Below, one piece after another: positions 56,753 through 64,000 of a stretch of 64,000 bases of DNA. Source of the stretch: Lentimonas sp. CC4 (GTDB taxonomy: Bacteria; Verrucomicrobiota; Verrucomicrobiia; Opitutales; Coraliomargaritaceae). The stretch lies in the NCBI RefSeq assembly GCF_902728235.1, contig NZ_CACVBO010000001.1, positions 2,566,001 to 2,630,000 of the forward strand, in the 5' to 3' direction. Each line of letters starts with the position of its first letter. Position 1 is the first letter of the stretch. The position numbers and the translations under genes are program-made. The notes under the pieces were generated by a model, which made no database searches, was not told the DNA's origin, and saw only the letters and a program-made list of their open reading frames with translations.

Positions 56753-57340
56753 ATCGTAGCGAACTCGCGCTAGCGAGGTCGATCACTGTAAGGTTCTACG
56801 CTCCGAAGTAGACGCGACTAGCGTCGCATCGCTACCGCTGATTGTGTGTCGGAAGATCGTAGCGAACTCGCGCTAGCGAGGTCGATTACTGTAAGGCGTC
56901 TCGCTGCGAAATAGACGCGACTAGCGTCGCATCGCTACCGCTTGTGTGTCGAAACATCGTAGCGAACTCGCGCTAGCGAGGTCGATTACTGTAAGGCGTC
57001 TCGCTGCGAAATAGACGCGACTGGCGTCGCATCGCTACCGCTTGTATGTCGGAAGATCGTAGCGAACTCGCGCTAGCGAGGTCGATTACTATAAGGTGCC
57101 TCGCTCTGAAATAGACGCGACTGGCGTCGCATCGCTACCTCTTGTATGTCGGAAGATCGTAGCGAACTCGCGCTAGCGAGGTCGATCACTGTAAGGCGTC
57201 TCGCTGCGAAATAGACGCGACTGGCGTCGCATCGCTACCGCTTGTATGTCGGAAGATCGTAGCGAACTCGCGCTAGCGAGGTCGATTACTGTAAGGCGTC
57301 TCGCTGCGAAATAGACGCGAGTGGCGTCGCATCGCTACGG
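56753..57340. repeat. Tandem array of about 100-bp hairpin units
   Basis: Six units start at 56753, 56856, 56956, 57056, 57156 and 57256. Each has an outer stem GTAGCGA/TCGCTAC and two inner hairpins, CTCGC-GCTA-GCGAG and GACGC-GACTG-GCGTC. No coding potential; a BIME-like arrangement. The first unit is 103 bp and the rest 100 bp or less, differing by scattered single bases. Confidence 0.93.
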
Positions 57341-57406
57341 CCTTCTGGAAGAGGAATCGCCGAGCTCTCTTCTTGCGCTGCCATGTATCGGCCTACTGCC
57401 TTACCC

Positions 57407-57438
57407 AAAAAAAGCCCCGGAGTGATCCGAGGCTTTTT
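57407..57438 (-). terminator. Rho-independent terminator of the acidic hypothetical gene
   Basis: On the minus strand AAAAGCCTCGG pairs with CCGGGGCTTTT across ATCACT and is followed by T residues, 20 bp beyond the gene. Confidence 0.85.
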
Positions 57439-57457
57439 GAAAATGCTTTGAGAGGAG

Positions 57458-58210
57458 CTACTTTTTAGTCTCTTCTTCTGCTGCTGGCACTTCGTCTGGT
57501 GGAGTCGTGTGCTCTTCGTATTCGGTCTCTTCTTCGTCCTCTTCCTCGTCCCACTTCATTGTTTCGTCGGCAACGAGTGTTTCTTCGGTGTCAGTGCCAG
57601 CGTCGACATCTGCGAGGTCTTTTTCGAGTGCTTCGTCTTCAGACTTCGGAGTGCTTTCCTCGTCATCGTCGAGTTCGAAGCCCTCGGGCACGTATTCAAG
57701 AATTGTGGTGAGTTCGGTGAAGTAGTGGGTTGCGCGACCTTCGAGGTAGTCACCGTTTTGTGATTCACGGATTTCTTCTTCGAGTTCTTCGACTGTCAGT
57801 TTTTGCGCGAAGTCGATCAAGTCGTTGAGCATTTTAATGCGCAGTTTGGTGATGTGGTCGAGTAGATCCGCGTAGGGGCCTTTTTCCTCATCGAGCACGT
57901 CTGGCAGCGCAAAGAGGGGGTCTTCACAGTCGAGAATGTTATCAGGCACGAGTTTCAGGAGGACTGACTTGTCGTCCTGAATCTCGTCGATTCCGAATGC
58001 GTAGAAGGCTTCTTCGACGAGATCAGTCTGCAGACCGTATTCGTTCAGCGGCTCTAATAGATCGAGTAGGTGTTGGAACTGGCGAGGGTCAATGATTCCA
58101 AGACCATCGATTTCCCAATGGATGGGATCGCTGATCTCGTTGATCCACCAGTTCATGTCTTCTCCGATGCGTGCTTTGCACCAGGTGAGTTTTGCAGTTG
58201 TATTCGGCAT
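57458..58210 (-). CDS. Hypothetical protein with acidic C-terminus
   Basis: A 250-residue protein. The N-terminal 170 residues look like a folded helical domain (WWINEISDPIHWEIDGLGII, LLEPLNEYGLQTDLVEEAFY, LLDHITKLRIKMLNDLIDFA). The C-terminal 80 residues are disordered and almost entirely Glu/Asp/Thr. No family recognised. It has its own terminator and is divergent from pyrD. Confidence 0.7.
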   Translation of the reverse strand: MPNTTAKLTWCKARIGEDMNWWINEISDPIHWEIDGLGIIDPRQFQHLLDLLEPLNEYGLQTDLVEEAFYAFGIDEIQDDKSVLLKLVPDNILDCEDPLFALPDVLDEEKGPYADLLDHITKLRIKMLNDLIDFAQKLTVEELEEEIRESQNGDYLEGRATHYFTELTTILEYVPEGFELDDDEESTPKSEDEALEKDLADVDAGTDTEETLVADETMKWDEEEDEEETEYEEHTTPPDEVPAAEEETKK

Positions 58211-58423
58211 GCTTAAGGGGAGGGCGTGTTCCTAGGTTTTGTTTGTTTGTCGCGTTATGCTATTACTAGGTTTTTATGAGAAAAGATATAACGGGTAAAA
58301 GCTTCCAAATCCGAATTGTAAAGTGCTTTGTCAGAAAATCTTCAAGTGAGTGATTTTCATTGTTTAGTCGCGAAGCCTTGTTAACTTGCCCATTTCTCAA
58401 TTTAGGCTAACAGACTTACCGCT

Positions 58424-59488
58424 ATGGGATGTATCTACGAAAACATTATCCGCCCAATTCTTTTTAAAATGGAGCCGGAACAGGCGCATGACCGCGGACG
58501 CACCGCGCTCATGGCGCTCAGCAGTGTGCCCGCGCTCTGTGCTTTGGTGCGCGCATGCAATCAAGTTCGCGAGGATAAGCCTGTAAAGCTGTTCGGTTTG
58601 GAATTTGCGAATCGCGTCGGTTTGGCTGCAGGTATGGATAAAGACGGCGAATTTCCGCGTGCGATTGAAGCGCTGGGCTTTGGCCACAGTGAAGTCGGCA
58701 CCGTCACGCCTCAAGGGCAACCGGGCAATCCACGTCCTCGCTTGTTTCGCTATCCAGAGCAAAAGGCGCTGATTAACCGTATGGGCTTTAATAATAAGGG
58801 CTCCGAAGCGATGCTCCAATGCCTCTCGAAGCACTATCCTAAGGGCAAACGTAAGATGCCTGTGGGCGTGAATATCGGTAAAGCCAAGGCGACACCACTC
58901 GATCAGGCGGTGGATGACTACTTGTCATCGTTCCGCACCTTGGCGGATCAGGCAGACTATTTTACGATTAATATCAGTAGTCCCAATACTCCAGGGCTGC
59001 GAGAGTTGCAGACAGAGAGCTACTTGCGCGATCTGTTGACGACACTGCGCGATGAAAATCGCAGTTATGCGAAGAAGCTCGGGCATGAACCGCATCCGAT
59101 GCTGCTTAAGATCGCTCCAGATCTTACCTACGCTGAGATCGATCAAATCGTCGGCGTGTTGCTTGATTTGGAGTATGACGGCATTATTGCCACCAATACG
59201 ACGATTACACGCCCACGTGGTTTCACTTCGACGGAGACTGGCGGCATGAGTGGCGGTTCGGATATCCGCAAGCGCTCGAATGACGTGATTAACTACATTC
59301 ACCGTTCGACGGAGGGTAAATTGCCGATCATCGGTGTCGGCGGGATTGATTCAGCTGAAGCTGCGGGTGAAAAGCTCGATGCGGGTGCGTCCATGGTGCA
59401 GGTCTATACCGGCTGGATCTATCGTGGGCCATTCTTCGCTAAGGTTTTGGCTGAGGCGATGAAGATGCACGGCGAAGACTGGATCTAG
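58424..59488 (+). CDS. pyrD: Dihydroorotate dehydrogenase (quinone type)
   Basis: Fourth step of pyrimidine synthesis, with FMN and quinone. The 354-residue class 2 enzyme has an N-terminal membrane-associating helix region (YENIIRPILFKMEPEQAHDR), VGLAAGMDKDGE, GTVTPQGQPGNPRPRLFRYPE, INRMGFNNKG, FTINISSPNTPGLRELQ with the catalytic Ser, and IIGVGGIDSAEAAGEKLDAGASMVQVYTGWIYRGP for FMN phosphate. Confidence 0.95.
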   Translation: MGCIYENIIRPILFKMEPEQAHDRGRTALMALSSVPALCALVRACNQVREDKPVKLFGLEFANRVGLAAGMDKDGEFPRAIEALGFGHSEVGTVTPQGQPGNPRPRLFRYPEQKALINRMGFNNKGSEAMLQCLSKHYPKGKRKMPVGVNIGKAKATPLDQAVDDYLSSFRTLADQADYFTINISSPNTPGLRELQTESYLRDLLTTLRDENRSYAKKLGHEPHPMLLKIAPDLTYAEIDQIVGVLLDLEYDGIIATNTTITRPRGFTSTETGGMSGGSDIRKRSNDVINYIHRSTEGKLPIIGVGGIDSAEAAGEKLDAGASMVQVYTGWIYRGPFFAKVLAEAMKMHGEDWI

Positions 59489-59513
59489 CACGACTGCATT
59501 CACTTTTAATAGC

Positions 59514-59551
59514 AACGACCTCACTCGGCACTAGCCGATGAGGTCGTTTTT
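59514..59551 (+). terminator. Rho-independent terminator of pyrD
   Basis: AACGACCTCA...CTCGG pairs with CCGA...TGAGGTCGTT, followed by five T, 25 bp past the stop. Confidence 0.88.
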
Positions 59552-59567
59552 GTGTAGAGCTTTCTAT

Positions 59568-60539
59568 ATGTTAACTGCGGTGGAGCGAGGTGGCCTGTAT
59601 TTGCCGAATTGTGGGCTGTGGATGGATGCGCGTCGGCCCAAGCCGTTTGCAGTCGTCTCGCATGCGCATGGCGACCACGTGGCGCGGCATCAGTCCTTTT
59701 TGGCTACGGCACCGACGATTGATTGTATTCGAGTGCGTCTTGGCGATGCGGCGGCGCAGCGTGGGGTCGCGCTGGCGTATGGTGAGGTGTATCAGCACGG
59801 TTCGTTGCGCATACAGCTGTATCCTGCAGGGCATGTGTTGGGCTCTGCGATGGTGCGGGTAGAGACGCCCAATGGAGAATCATTGCTCTATACCGGGGAT
59901 TTTAAGACGCGGCCCGGCTTAGCGGCTGAGCCGATCGAAATTCCGCAAGCAGATACATTGATCATGGAGTCGACGTTCGGACGGCCTGAGTTTGTGTTTC
60001 CGCCTACGGAGGCGGTTCAGGCGCAGATTCGGCAATTTTGCACAGATGCACTGGAGGCGGGTGAGGTGCCGATTCTACTGGCTTACTCCTTGGGCAAGGC
60101 GCAGGAGGTCTTAAAGATACTAGAGCCTTGTGGATTTAGGTTCATGGCGCATAAGACGATTCGTGCGATCAATTTAGTGTATGCGAACCACGGTGTGACG
60201 ATGCCAGAGACGCGACCTCTGGATTTTCTAAATCTCGCGGGTTGCGTGGTGGTGATGCCGCCGACGGTGCGCAAGCAGTTACCTGCGGGGCGGCATCGAC
60301 TTGCGATGATCAGCGGCTGGGGCTTGCAGACCTCTAGCCGTTATCGCTACCGCACGGATGCGGTCTTGCCGCTTTCGGATCACGCCGATTATGCCGAGCT
60401 ATTAGAGTTTGTCGAAGAGGTGAACCCAACGACGGTGTATACCATGCACGGATCGACCGCTGAGCTCGCCGCCGAGCTGCGCCGTCGTGGTCGCAGTGCG
60501 TGGAGCCTTAGCGGCAACGATCAGCTGGAGTTGTTGTAG
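59568..60539 (+). CDS. MBL-fold exonuclease-like protein (YSH1/CPSF family)
   Basis: The 323-residue metallo-beta-lactamase fold protein has VVSHAHGDHVARH (HxHxDH), AGHVLGSAMVRVET, LLYTGDFKTRPGLAAEP (third metal motif), DTLIMESTFG, PILLAYSLGKAQEV and LPLSDHADYAELLEFVEEV (C-terminal His). This pattern is that of RNA/DNA-processing MBL enzymes. Substrate unknown. Start ATG at 59568 (MLTAVERGG) is preferred because the longer frame starts within the pyrD terminator. Confidence 0.85.
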   Translation: MLTAVERGGLYLPNCGLWMDARRPKPFAVVSHAHGDHVARHQSFLATAPTIDCIRVRLGDAAAQRGVALAYGEVYQHGSLRIQLYPAGHVLGSAMVRVETPNGESLLYTGDFKTRPGLAAEPIEIPQADTLIMESTFGRPEFVFPPTEAVQAQIRQFCTDALEAGEVPILLAYSLGKAQEVLKILEPCGFRFMAHKTIRAINLVYANHGVTMPETRPLDFLNLAGCVVVMPPTVRKQLPAGRHRLAMISGWGLQTSSRYRYRTDAVLPLSDHADYAELLEFVEEVNPTTVYTMHGSTAELAAELRRRGRSAWSLSGNDQLELL

Positions 60540-60587
60540 GCGGTCTATGTGTTTGCAAATCGCAACGTTGTTTGTATTTCTTTACGT

Positions 60588-61538
60588 ATGATAACGAAGC
60601 CTACTATCGTCACAGTCACGTTGAATCCCGCAATCGACCAAACGGTGTTTGTGGATCATCTGGAATTAGGTTCGGTGCATCGGGTGCGTGAGTCACAGCG
60701 ACAAGCAGCTGGCAAGGGCGTGAATGTGGCGACCATGCTTGCGCTTGACGGTGTTGACGGAGTAGTCGCCACAGGGTTTTTAGGAGAAGACAATGCGGCG
60801 CTTTATGAGCAGCATTTTGCTGCGCATGGGATCGAAGATGCCTTTGTGCGTGTTTCGGGTGAAACGCGCACTGGTATTAAGATCGTGGATACTTCAGCCA
60901 ATACCAACACCGATTTAAATATGTCGGGGCCGACCCCGACTGCTCAGCAACGTGAGGCCTTAATGGCGCGTTTGTTAGAGATGGCTGAGCCAGAACGTTG
61001 GTTTGTGATTGCAGGTAGTTTACCCGCGGGGGTTGAGCCTTCGTATGTCGCAGATGTGATTCGTGCGCTCAGGGCGAAGGGCGCGAAGATCGCAGTGGAT
61101 TCGAGTGGTCCAGCCATGGTTGCTGCGGTCGAGGCGGGTATCCACCTCGCTAAGCCGAATGAGCACGAACTGGCAGAACTATTGGGCGTCGAGCTGAAAG
61201 ATGCCGCGGCTATTTTGCCTGCGGCACGGAAGTTGCGGGACGAACAGATTCCAAACTTGATCGTCTCAATGGGAGGCGAGGGCGCGTTGTTTTTAAAGGA
61301 AGGCTCAGAGCTATTGGCGCAGTCGCCAAAGCTGGAAATTGTCAGCACGGTCGGTGCTGGGGATTCCTTGCTAGCAGGCTATTTGTATGGGCTGTTGCAC
61401 GATGAGTCGCCAGAAGATTGTGCGCGTCGAGCTACGGTGTATGCGTGGAGCCGGTTGGAGTCGCTGAAGCCACAGTTGCCGCAAGGCGAAGATCTGTGCG
61501 CACGATTAAAGCGAGTCCAAGTGACTGCGGTGACTTAG
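60588..61538 (+). CDS. fruK: 1-phosphofructokinase-like PfkB kinase
   Basis: The 316-residue ribokinase-fold sugar phosphate kinase has VTVTLNPAIDQTVFVDHL at the N-terminus, QAAGKGVNVATMLALDG, TGFLGEDN, RTGIKIVD, AGSLPAGVEPSYVADVI, HLAKPNEHELAELLG and VSTVGAGDSLLAGYLYGLL with the catalytic Asp of GAGDS. It groups with FruK/LacC-type 1-phosphofructokinases and tagatose-6-phosphate kinases. No PTS gene is near. Start ATG at 60588. Confidence 0.88.
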   Translation: MITKPTIVTVTLNPAIDQTVFVDHLELGSVHRVRESQRQAAGKGVNVATMLALDGVDGVVATGFLGEDNAALYEQHFAAHGIEDAFVRVSGETRTGIKIVDTSANTNTDLNMSGPTPTAQQREALMARLLEMAEPERWFVIAGSLPAGVEPSYVADVIRALRAKGAKIAVDSSGPAMVAAVEAGIHLAKPNEHELAELLGVELKDAAAILPAARKLRDEQIPNLIVSMGGEGALFLKEGSELLAQSPKLEIVSTVGAGDSLLAGYLYGLLHDESPEDCARRATVYAWSRLESLKPQLPQGEDLCARLKRVQVTAVT

Positions 61539-61570
61539 TTGTGATGATCGCATAGGGATGGTCTCTGCAC

Positions 61571-61608
61571 CTGCCGCGTTCTACGCTGCCTGCCGCGTTC
61601 TACGCTGC
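61571..61608. repeat. Two tandem 19-bp units
   Basis: ctgccgcgttctacgctgc occurs twice without a gap, just after the kinase gene. Confidence 0.85.
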
Positions 61609-61904
61609 CTGTCACTGATCCTCAGCACTCAACTAAAGCACCAGCACACTGTAGGACGAGGCGGAGCTCATCCCTCCCGAAGTGTTGAGTGAAAATTACC
61701 ATTTGTCATACGCGAGCGTATACAAGCCCCATGCCTCTATGAATTCTTTGTAAAATTGACTCGGCGATATTCAGCCACATCCCACGTCATTTTACCAAAT
61801 GACGATACGCAAACACCCTAATGATCGCCAACATAGTCATGCCACTCAAGGTAGTTAACTCCCTTTGAGGCGCATGTAGTTCAAGGCGGAGTGGGTATTA
61901 GGAC

Positions 61905-61926
61905 TGTGCCGCGCTTTCGCGGCACA
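61905..61926. terminator. Perfect hairpin, possible terminator
   Basis: TGTGCCGCG and CGCGGCACA pair perfectly around CTTT. There is no T run on either side, so it may be a REP-like structure and not an intrinsic terminator. Confidence 0.4.
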
Positions 61927-62043
61927 CGTATTATTTAGAATACGATGAATCCGTCAGTGGTTCGATTGAGAGGATGCACTCCTAGCATCGCCGGAATTAT
62001 TTTCTTTTTTATTGTCTAAAACTACATTAGTCACTCTACCACA

Positions 62044-64000
62044 GTGACCTACCCCCTTCCCCCCCTCCTTCTTTTGGTCTTTAGTGGTTCCTTAATGCTT
62101 TCTGCGCATGCAGAGACGCTTTATCAGGACACTTTTGATAATGATACTTTATCCACCAATGCCAGTATTGGCGGTGGATTATTGGTGAACGAAATCAGTG
62201 AGGCCAGTTGGTCAGATACTGGCGACGCTACTTTTACCACAGAAAATACAACCTTTCGAAGAAGGGCGCTCATGTATTCTGAAAATACGTTTCAGGCGGA
62301 TGAGGGGCTTCGACTGACAGCAGTCTATAAAACCGGTTCAATTAGCGATGAGGGAGCGCACGACCTTTCCTTCGGCCTCATAAGCTCTGAAACGGATCTA
62401 TCGACCTTCTCTGAATATAACCCGTTCCGTCGGGATCCGACGGTTTACAGTATAGGGATCAATGTCACCGCTGAATATGATCCAAATATGCAGGGCTTGA
62501 CCTTCACGAATGGCGCAACGACGAAGGCACTCGATAAGTCGGGAACCAACGTCCAGTTCGATATCGACCAATCGACTGAAGTCTCTTTCGCAATTGGTGG
62601 GGACGGCACCTGGAGCTACCGTATCGACGGTGTGCTGGAAGCCACAGGCACGGTTGCTGAGGGCTTTGATTTGAGTAAGCGCTACCACGTCGTGGTTTAT
62701 GGGCAGGACGATGATGGTGGGGGAAAGACGATCGAGTCTTTGCATCTCGATGTCGCTCTGCCGGATGATCCAGACCCTTATCCTGAATTTCTGTATCACG
62801 ATGGGTTTGATGGTGATGGCTTAGAGGTCAACGCCATCAAGGGGGGTGGTCTACTCAGCGCTGGGCCGGCTGCCGCGAATTGGACGGATGACGGTGATGC
62901 CGTTTACGACAATGGCGACGCGGAGCCTGATCAGCGGGCGATTATGTATTCTGCCAATCACTTTCAGTCCGCAACTGGATTTAGGCTGCATGTGACTTAT
63001 GAGACAGAGTCGATTGATACCAACGGGGCGCACAACCTTTCCTTTGGGCTGGTCAGTTCAGAGTCGGACTTAGCCAATTATAGTGGCCTCAACCCCTTTC
63101 AGGCTGAGGCCGGTATTTACAGTATCGGTGCAAATCTCACGAGTCAGGGCGGCGAATCCTTTCGCGGCCTGAATTTCTCAGATGGCTCGTCGGTCGTCTC
63201 ACTTGATACCTCCGGCACACGTCACCAGTTTGTCGCGGGCGAACCTACGAAGGTGACGATTGAGGTCAGTTATGCGGGATATTGGTGCTACCGAATCAAC
63301 GATGAATATGAGGCGTCCGGTGCGCTGCCAGTCGACTTTGATTTAACGAAGGACTACCATATCGTCGTTTACGGGCAGGATGCGACTGCTGCGAAATCGA
63401 TCCAATCCATAACGCTGGAGAAAGGCTATGGGCAGGGCGAACGCGCAGCTGGTCTTCGCGGGAGTTGGAATTGTGGGCAAGGCGATGTCGATTTTCTTCA
63501 GAATTTAAAGACTGTAGACTCCACCTTGGCTAGGTTGAACGAAGGATCAGTGGTATCTGCAGTGCATAATGTGCCCCATCGATTGTTGGAGATGATTGCG
63601 CAGGGGCTTTCGAGTGTCGGTGGCGATGCGATCACGTCTCCTGTGCCGGAAACGTGGGGCGACTTTGACGATGACGAGCCAGACAGTGATCCATTCCTAG
63701 ATGAAGTCAGTGGAATTAGGAATGTGCAATTAGGGGCAAAGTTCTATTCCAATTCAGATACTTTCACCGGCGATAATACCGATGACTATCAGCCCTTCGC
63801 TGAGCGTTGGTTCGAGTATTGTGATACAGATCCAGAAGTGCAGGCATTTATCGACAGTCAACCCTACCATACCGGGATCTGGAATAGTGAGACCCAACAG
63901 TATGAAGATGCTTCGGACGAATATCCCAACCGTAAATATATGTTCTGCTATGCAGAATTCGTGCTTAAGGATTTCTCGCTCAGATATGGAAAATACGCGA
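62044..64000 (+). CDS. Secreted protein with two tandem homologous domains, C-terminus off window
   Basis: An open frame of 652 codons to the window edge. GTG at 62044 gives a proline/leucine signal peptide (PLLLLVFSGSLMLSAHA). Domain copies at about 26-240 and 251-460 share DTFDNDTL/DGFDGDGL, GGGLL, MYSENTFQ/MYSANHFQ, LSFGLISSETDL/LSFGLVSSESDL, YSIGINVT/YSIGANLT and YHVVVYGQD/YHIVVYGQD; they look like beta-sandwich (concanavalin-like) carbohydrate-binding modules. Residues after 460 are unrecognised. Possibly a polysaccharide-active enzyme or adhesin. ATG at 62095 is an alternative start but would cut the signal peptide. Confidence 0.75.
   Translation, partial: MTYPLPPLLLLVFSGSLMLSAHAETLYQDTFDNDTLSTNASIGGGLLVNEISEASWSDTGDATFTTENTTFRRRALMYSENTFQADEGLRLTAVYKTGSISDEGAHDLSFGLISSETDLSTFSEYNPFRRDPTVYSIGINVTAEYDPNMQGLTFTNGATTKALDKSGTNVQFDIDQSTEVSFAIGGDGTWSYRIDGVLEATGTVAEGFDLSKRYHVVVYGQDDDGGGKTIESLHLDVALPDDPDPYPEFLYHDGFDGDGLEVNAIKGGGLLSAGPAAANWTDDGDAVYDNGDAEPDQRAIMYSANHFQSATGFRLHVTYETESIDTNGAHNLSFGLVSSESDLANYSGLNPFQAEAGIYSIGANLTSQGGESFRGLNFSDGSSVVSLDTSGTRHQFVAGEPTKVTIEVSYAGYWCYRINDEYEASGALPVDFDLTKDYHIVVYGQDATAAKSIQSITLEKGYGQGERAAGLRGSWNCGQGDVDFLQNLKTVDSTLARLNEGSVVSAVHNVPHRLLEMIAQGLSSVGGDAITSPVPETWGDFDDDEPDSDPFLDEVSGIRNVQLGAKFYSNSDTFTGDNTDDYQPFAERWFEYCDTDPEVQAFIDSQPYHTGIWNSETQQYEDASDEYPNRKYMFCYAEFVLKDFSLRYGKYA

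Larger units (their letters stand above)
61539..62043. other. Gene-free stretch before the secreted repeat protein
   Basis: 505 bp with no supported gene. It contains a perfect 19-bp tandem duplication at 61571 and a perfect hairpin at 61905. The region before 62044 should hold the promoter of the next gene; no consensus was called. Confidence 0.5.

Noticed and set aside
56753-57340. Possible CRISPR or tRNA cluster
   Set aside because: The 100-bp units are nearly identical throughout, hairpin-rich, with no spacers and no tRNA cloverleaf.
61905-61926. Riboswitch or ncRNA near 61900
   Set aside because: Only one simple perfect hairpin is visible, with no conserved RNA-family features.
62398-63033. 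Minus-strand ORFs within the secreted repeat protein
   Set aside because: They are shadows of the plus-strand frame, which has a signal peptide and an internally duplicated domain.

Overview
The window looks like the chromosome of a marine member of the Verrucomicrobiota, most likely Opitutia/Puniceicoccales (Coraliomargarita-like). This is inferred from gene content: a fused LacI-type sensor/AraC regulator beside galactose genes, a sulfatase paired with a sodium:solute symporter, a SASA-type acetylesterase, SHD1-like domains and many intergenic palindromic repeats. No rRNA or tRNA gene was seen, so the placement is not proven.

Layout. 1-4450: isoprenoid/envelope operon uppS-cdsA-dxr-rseP on the minus strand (rseP runs off the left edge). 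4714-9584: an FmdB-like small protein, cysH, pyk, galK and galE, followed by a divergent XylR-like regulator (9745-10881). 10985-31559: a large, visibly AT-richer surface-polysaccharide region. Its plus-strand arm has a SET-domain protein, a methyltransferase and three ATP-grasp enzymes. Its minus-strand arm is a tightly overlapped operon led by a NusG/RfaH-like antiterminator, with a WecG-type transferase, four GT4-type transferases, an O-antigen polymerase/ligase, a WcaF-like acetyltransferase and a GT-like protein. A flippase, a second GT-like paralogue, a HAD protein and the initiating phosphoglycosyltransferase complete it. Together these encode lipid-linked glycan initiation, elongation, flipping, polymerisation and decoration.

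33098-45146 holds the most interesting feature: a complete chromosomal integron. An IntI-type integrase (43761-45146, plus strand) carries an unusual extra N-terminal domain. Immediately upstream lie an attI region and a divergent array of about eleven minus-strand cassettes, each ended by an attC-like site. The cassette boundaries are supported independently: in nine cassettes the R'' core is the complement, exact or with one mismatch, of the first bases of that same cassette, including two non-canonical G|AT cores. The array ends against the 3' flank of asd. About 400 bp of asd 3' end plus terminator is present twice, each copy stopping at the same base beside an attC core. Two near-identical IS200/RAYT-type transposase elements lie in the distal part, one in the leader of a cassette.

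45614-61538: a DUF1643 protein, a SASA-type acetylesterase, a Wzz-like lipoprotein, a SWIM/SNF2 helicase, a sulfatase, an SSS symporter, an acidic hypothetical protein, pyrD, an MBL-fold nuclease-like protein and a 1-phosphofructokinase-like kinase. Two large tandem arrays occur here: about 7.2 units of 157-158 bp after the SNF2 gene, which captured the last codons of that gene, and six units of about 100 bp after the symporter. From 62044 to the right edge runs a secreted protein with two tandem homologous domains.
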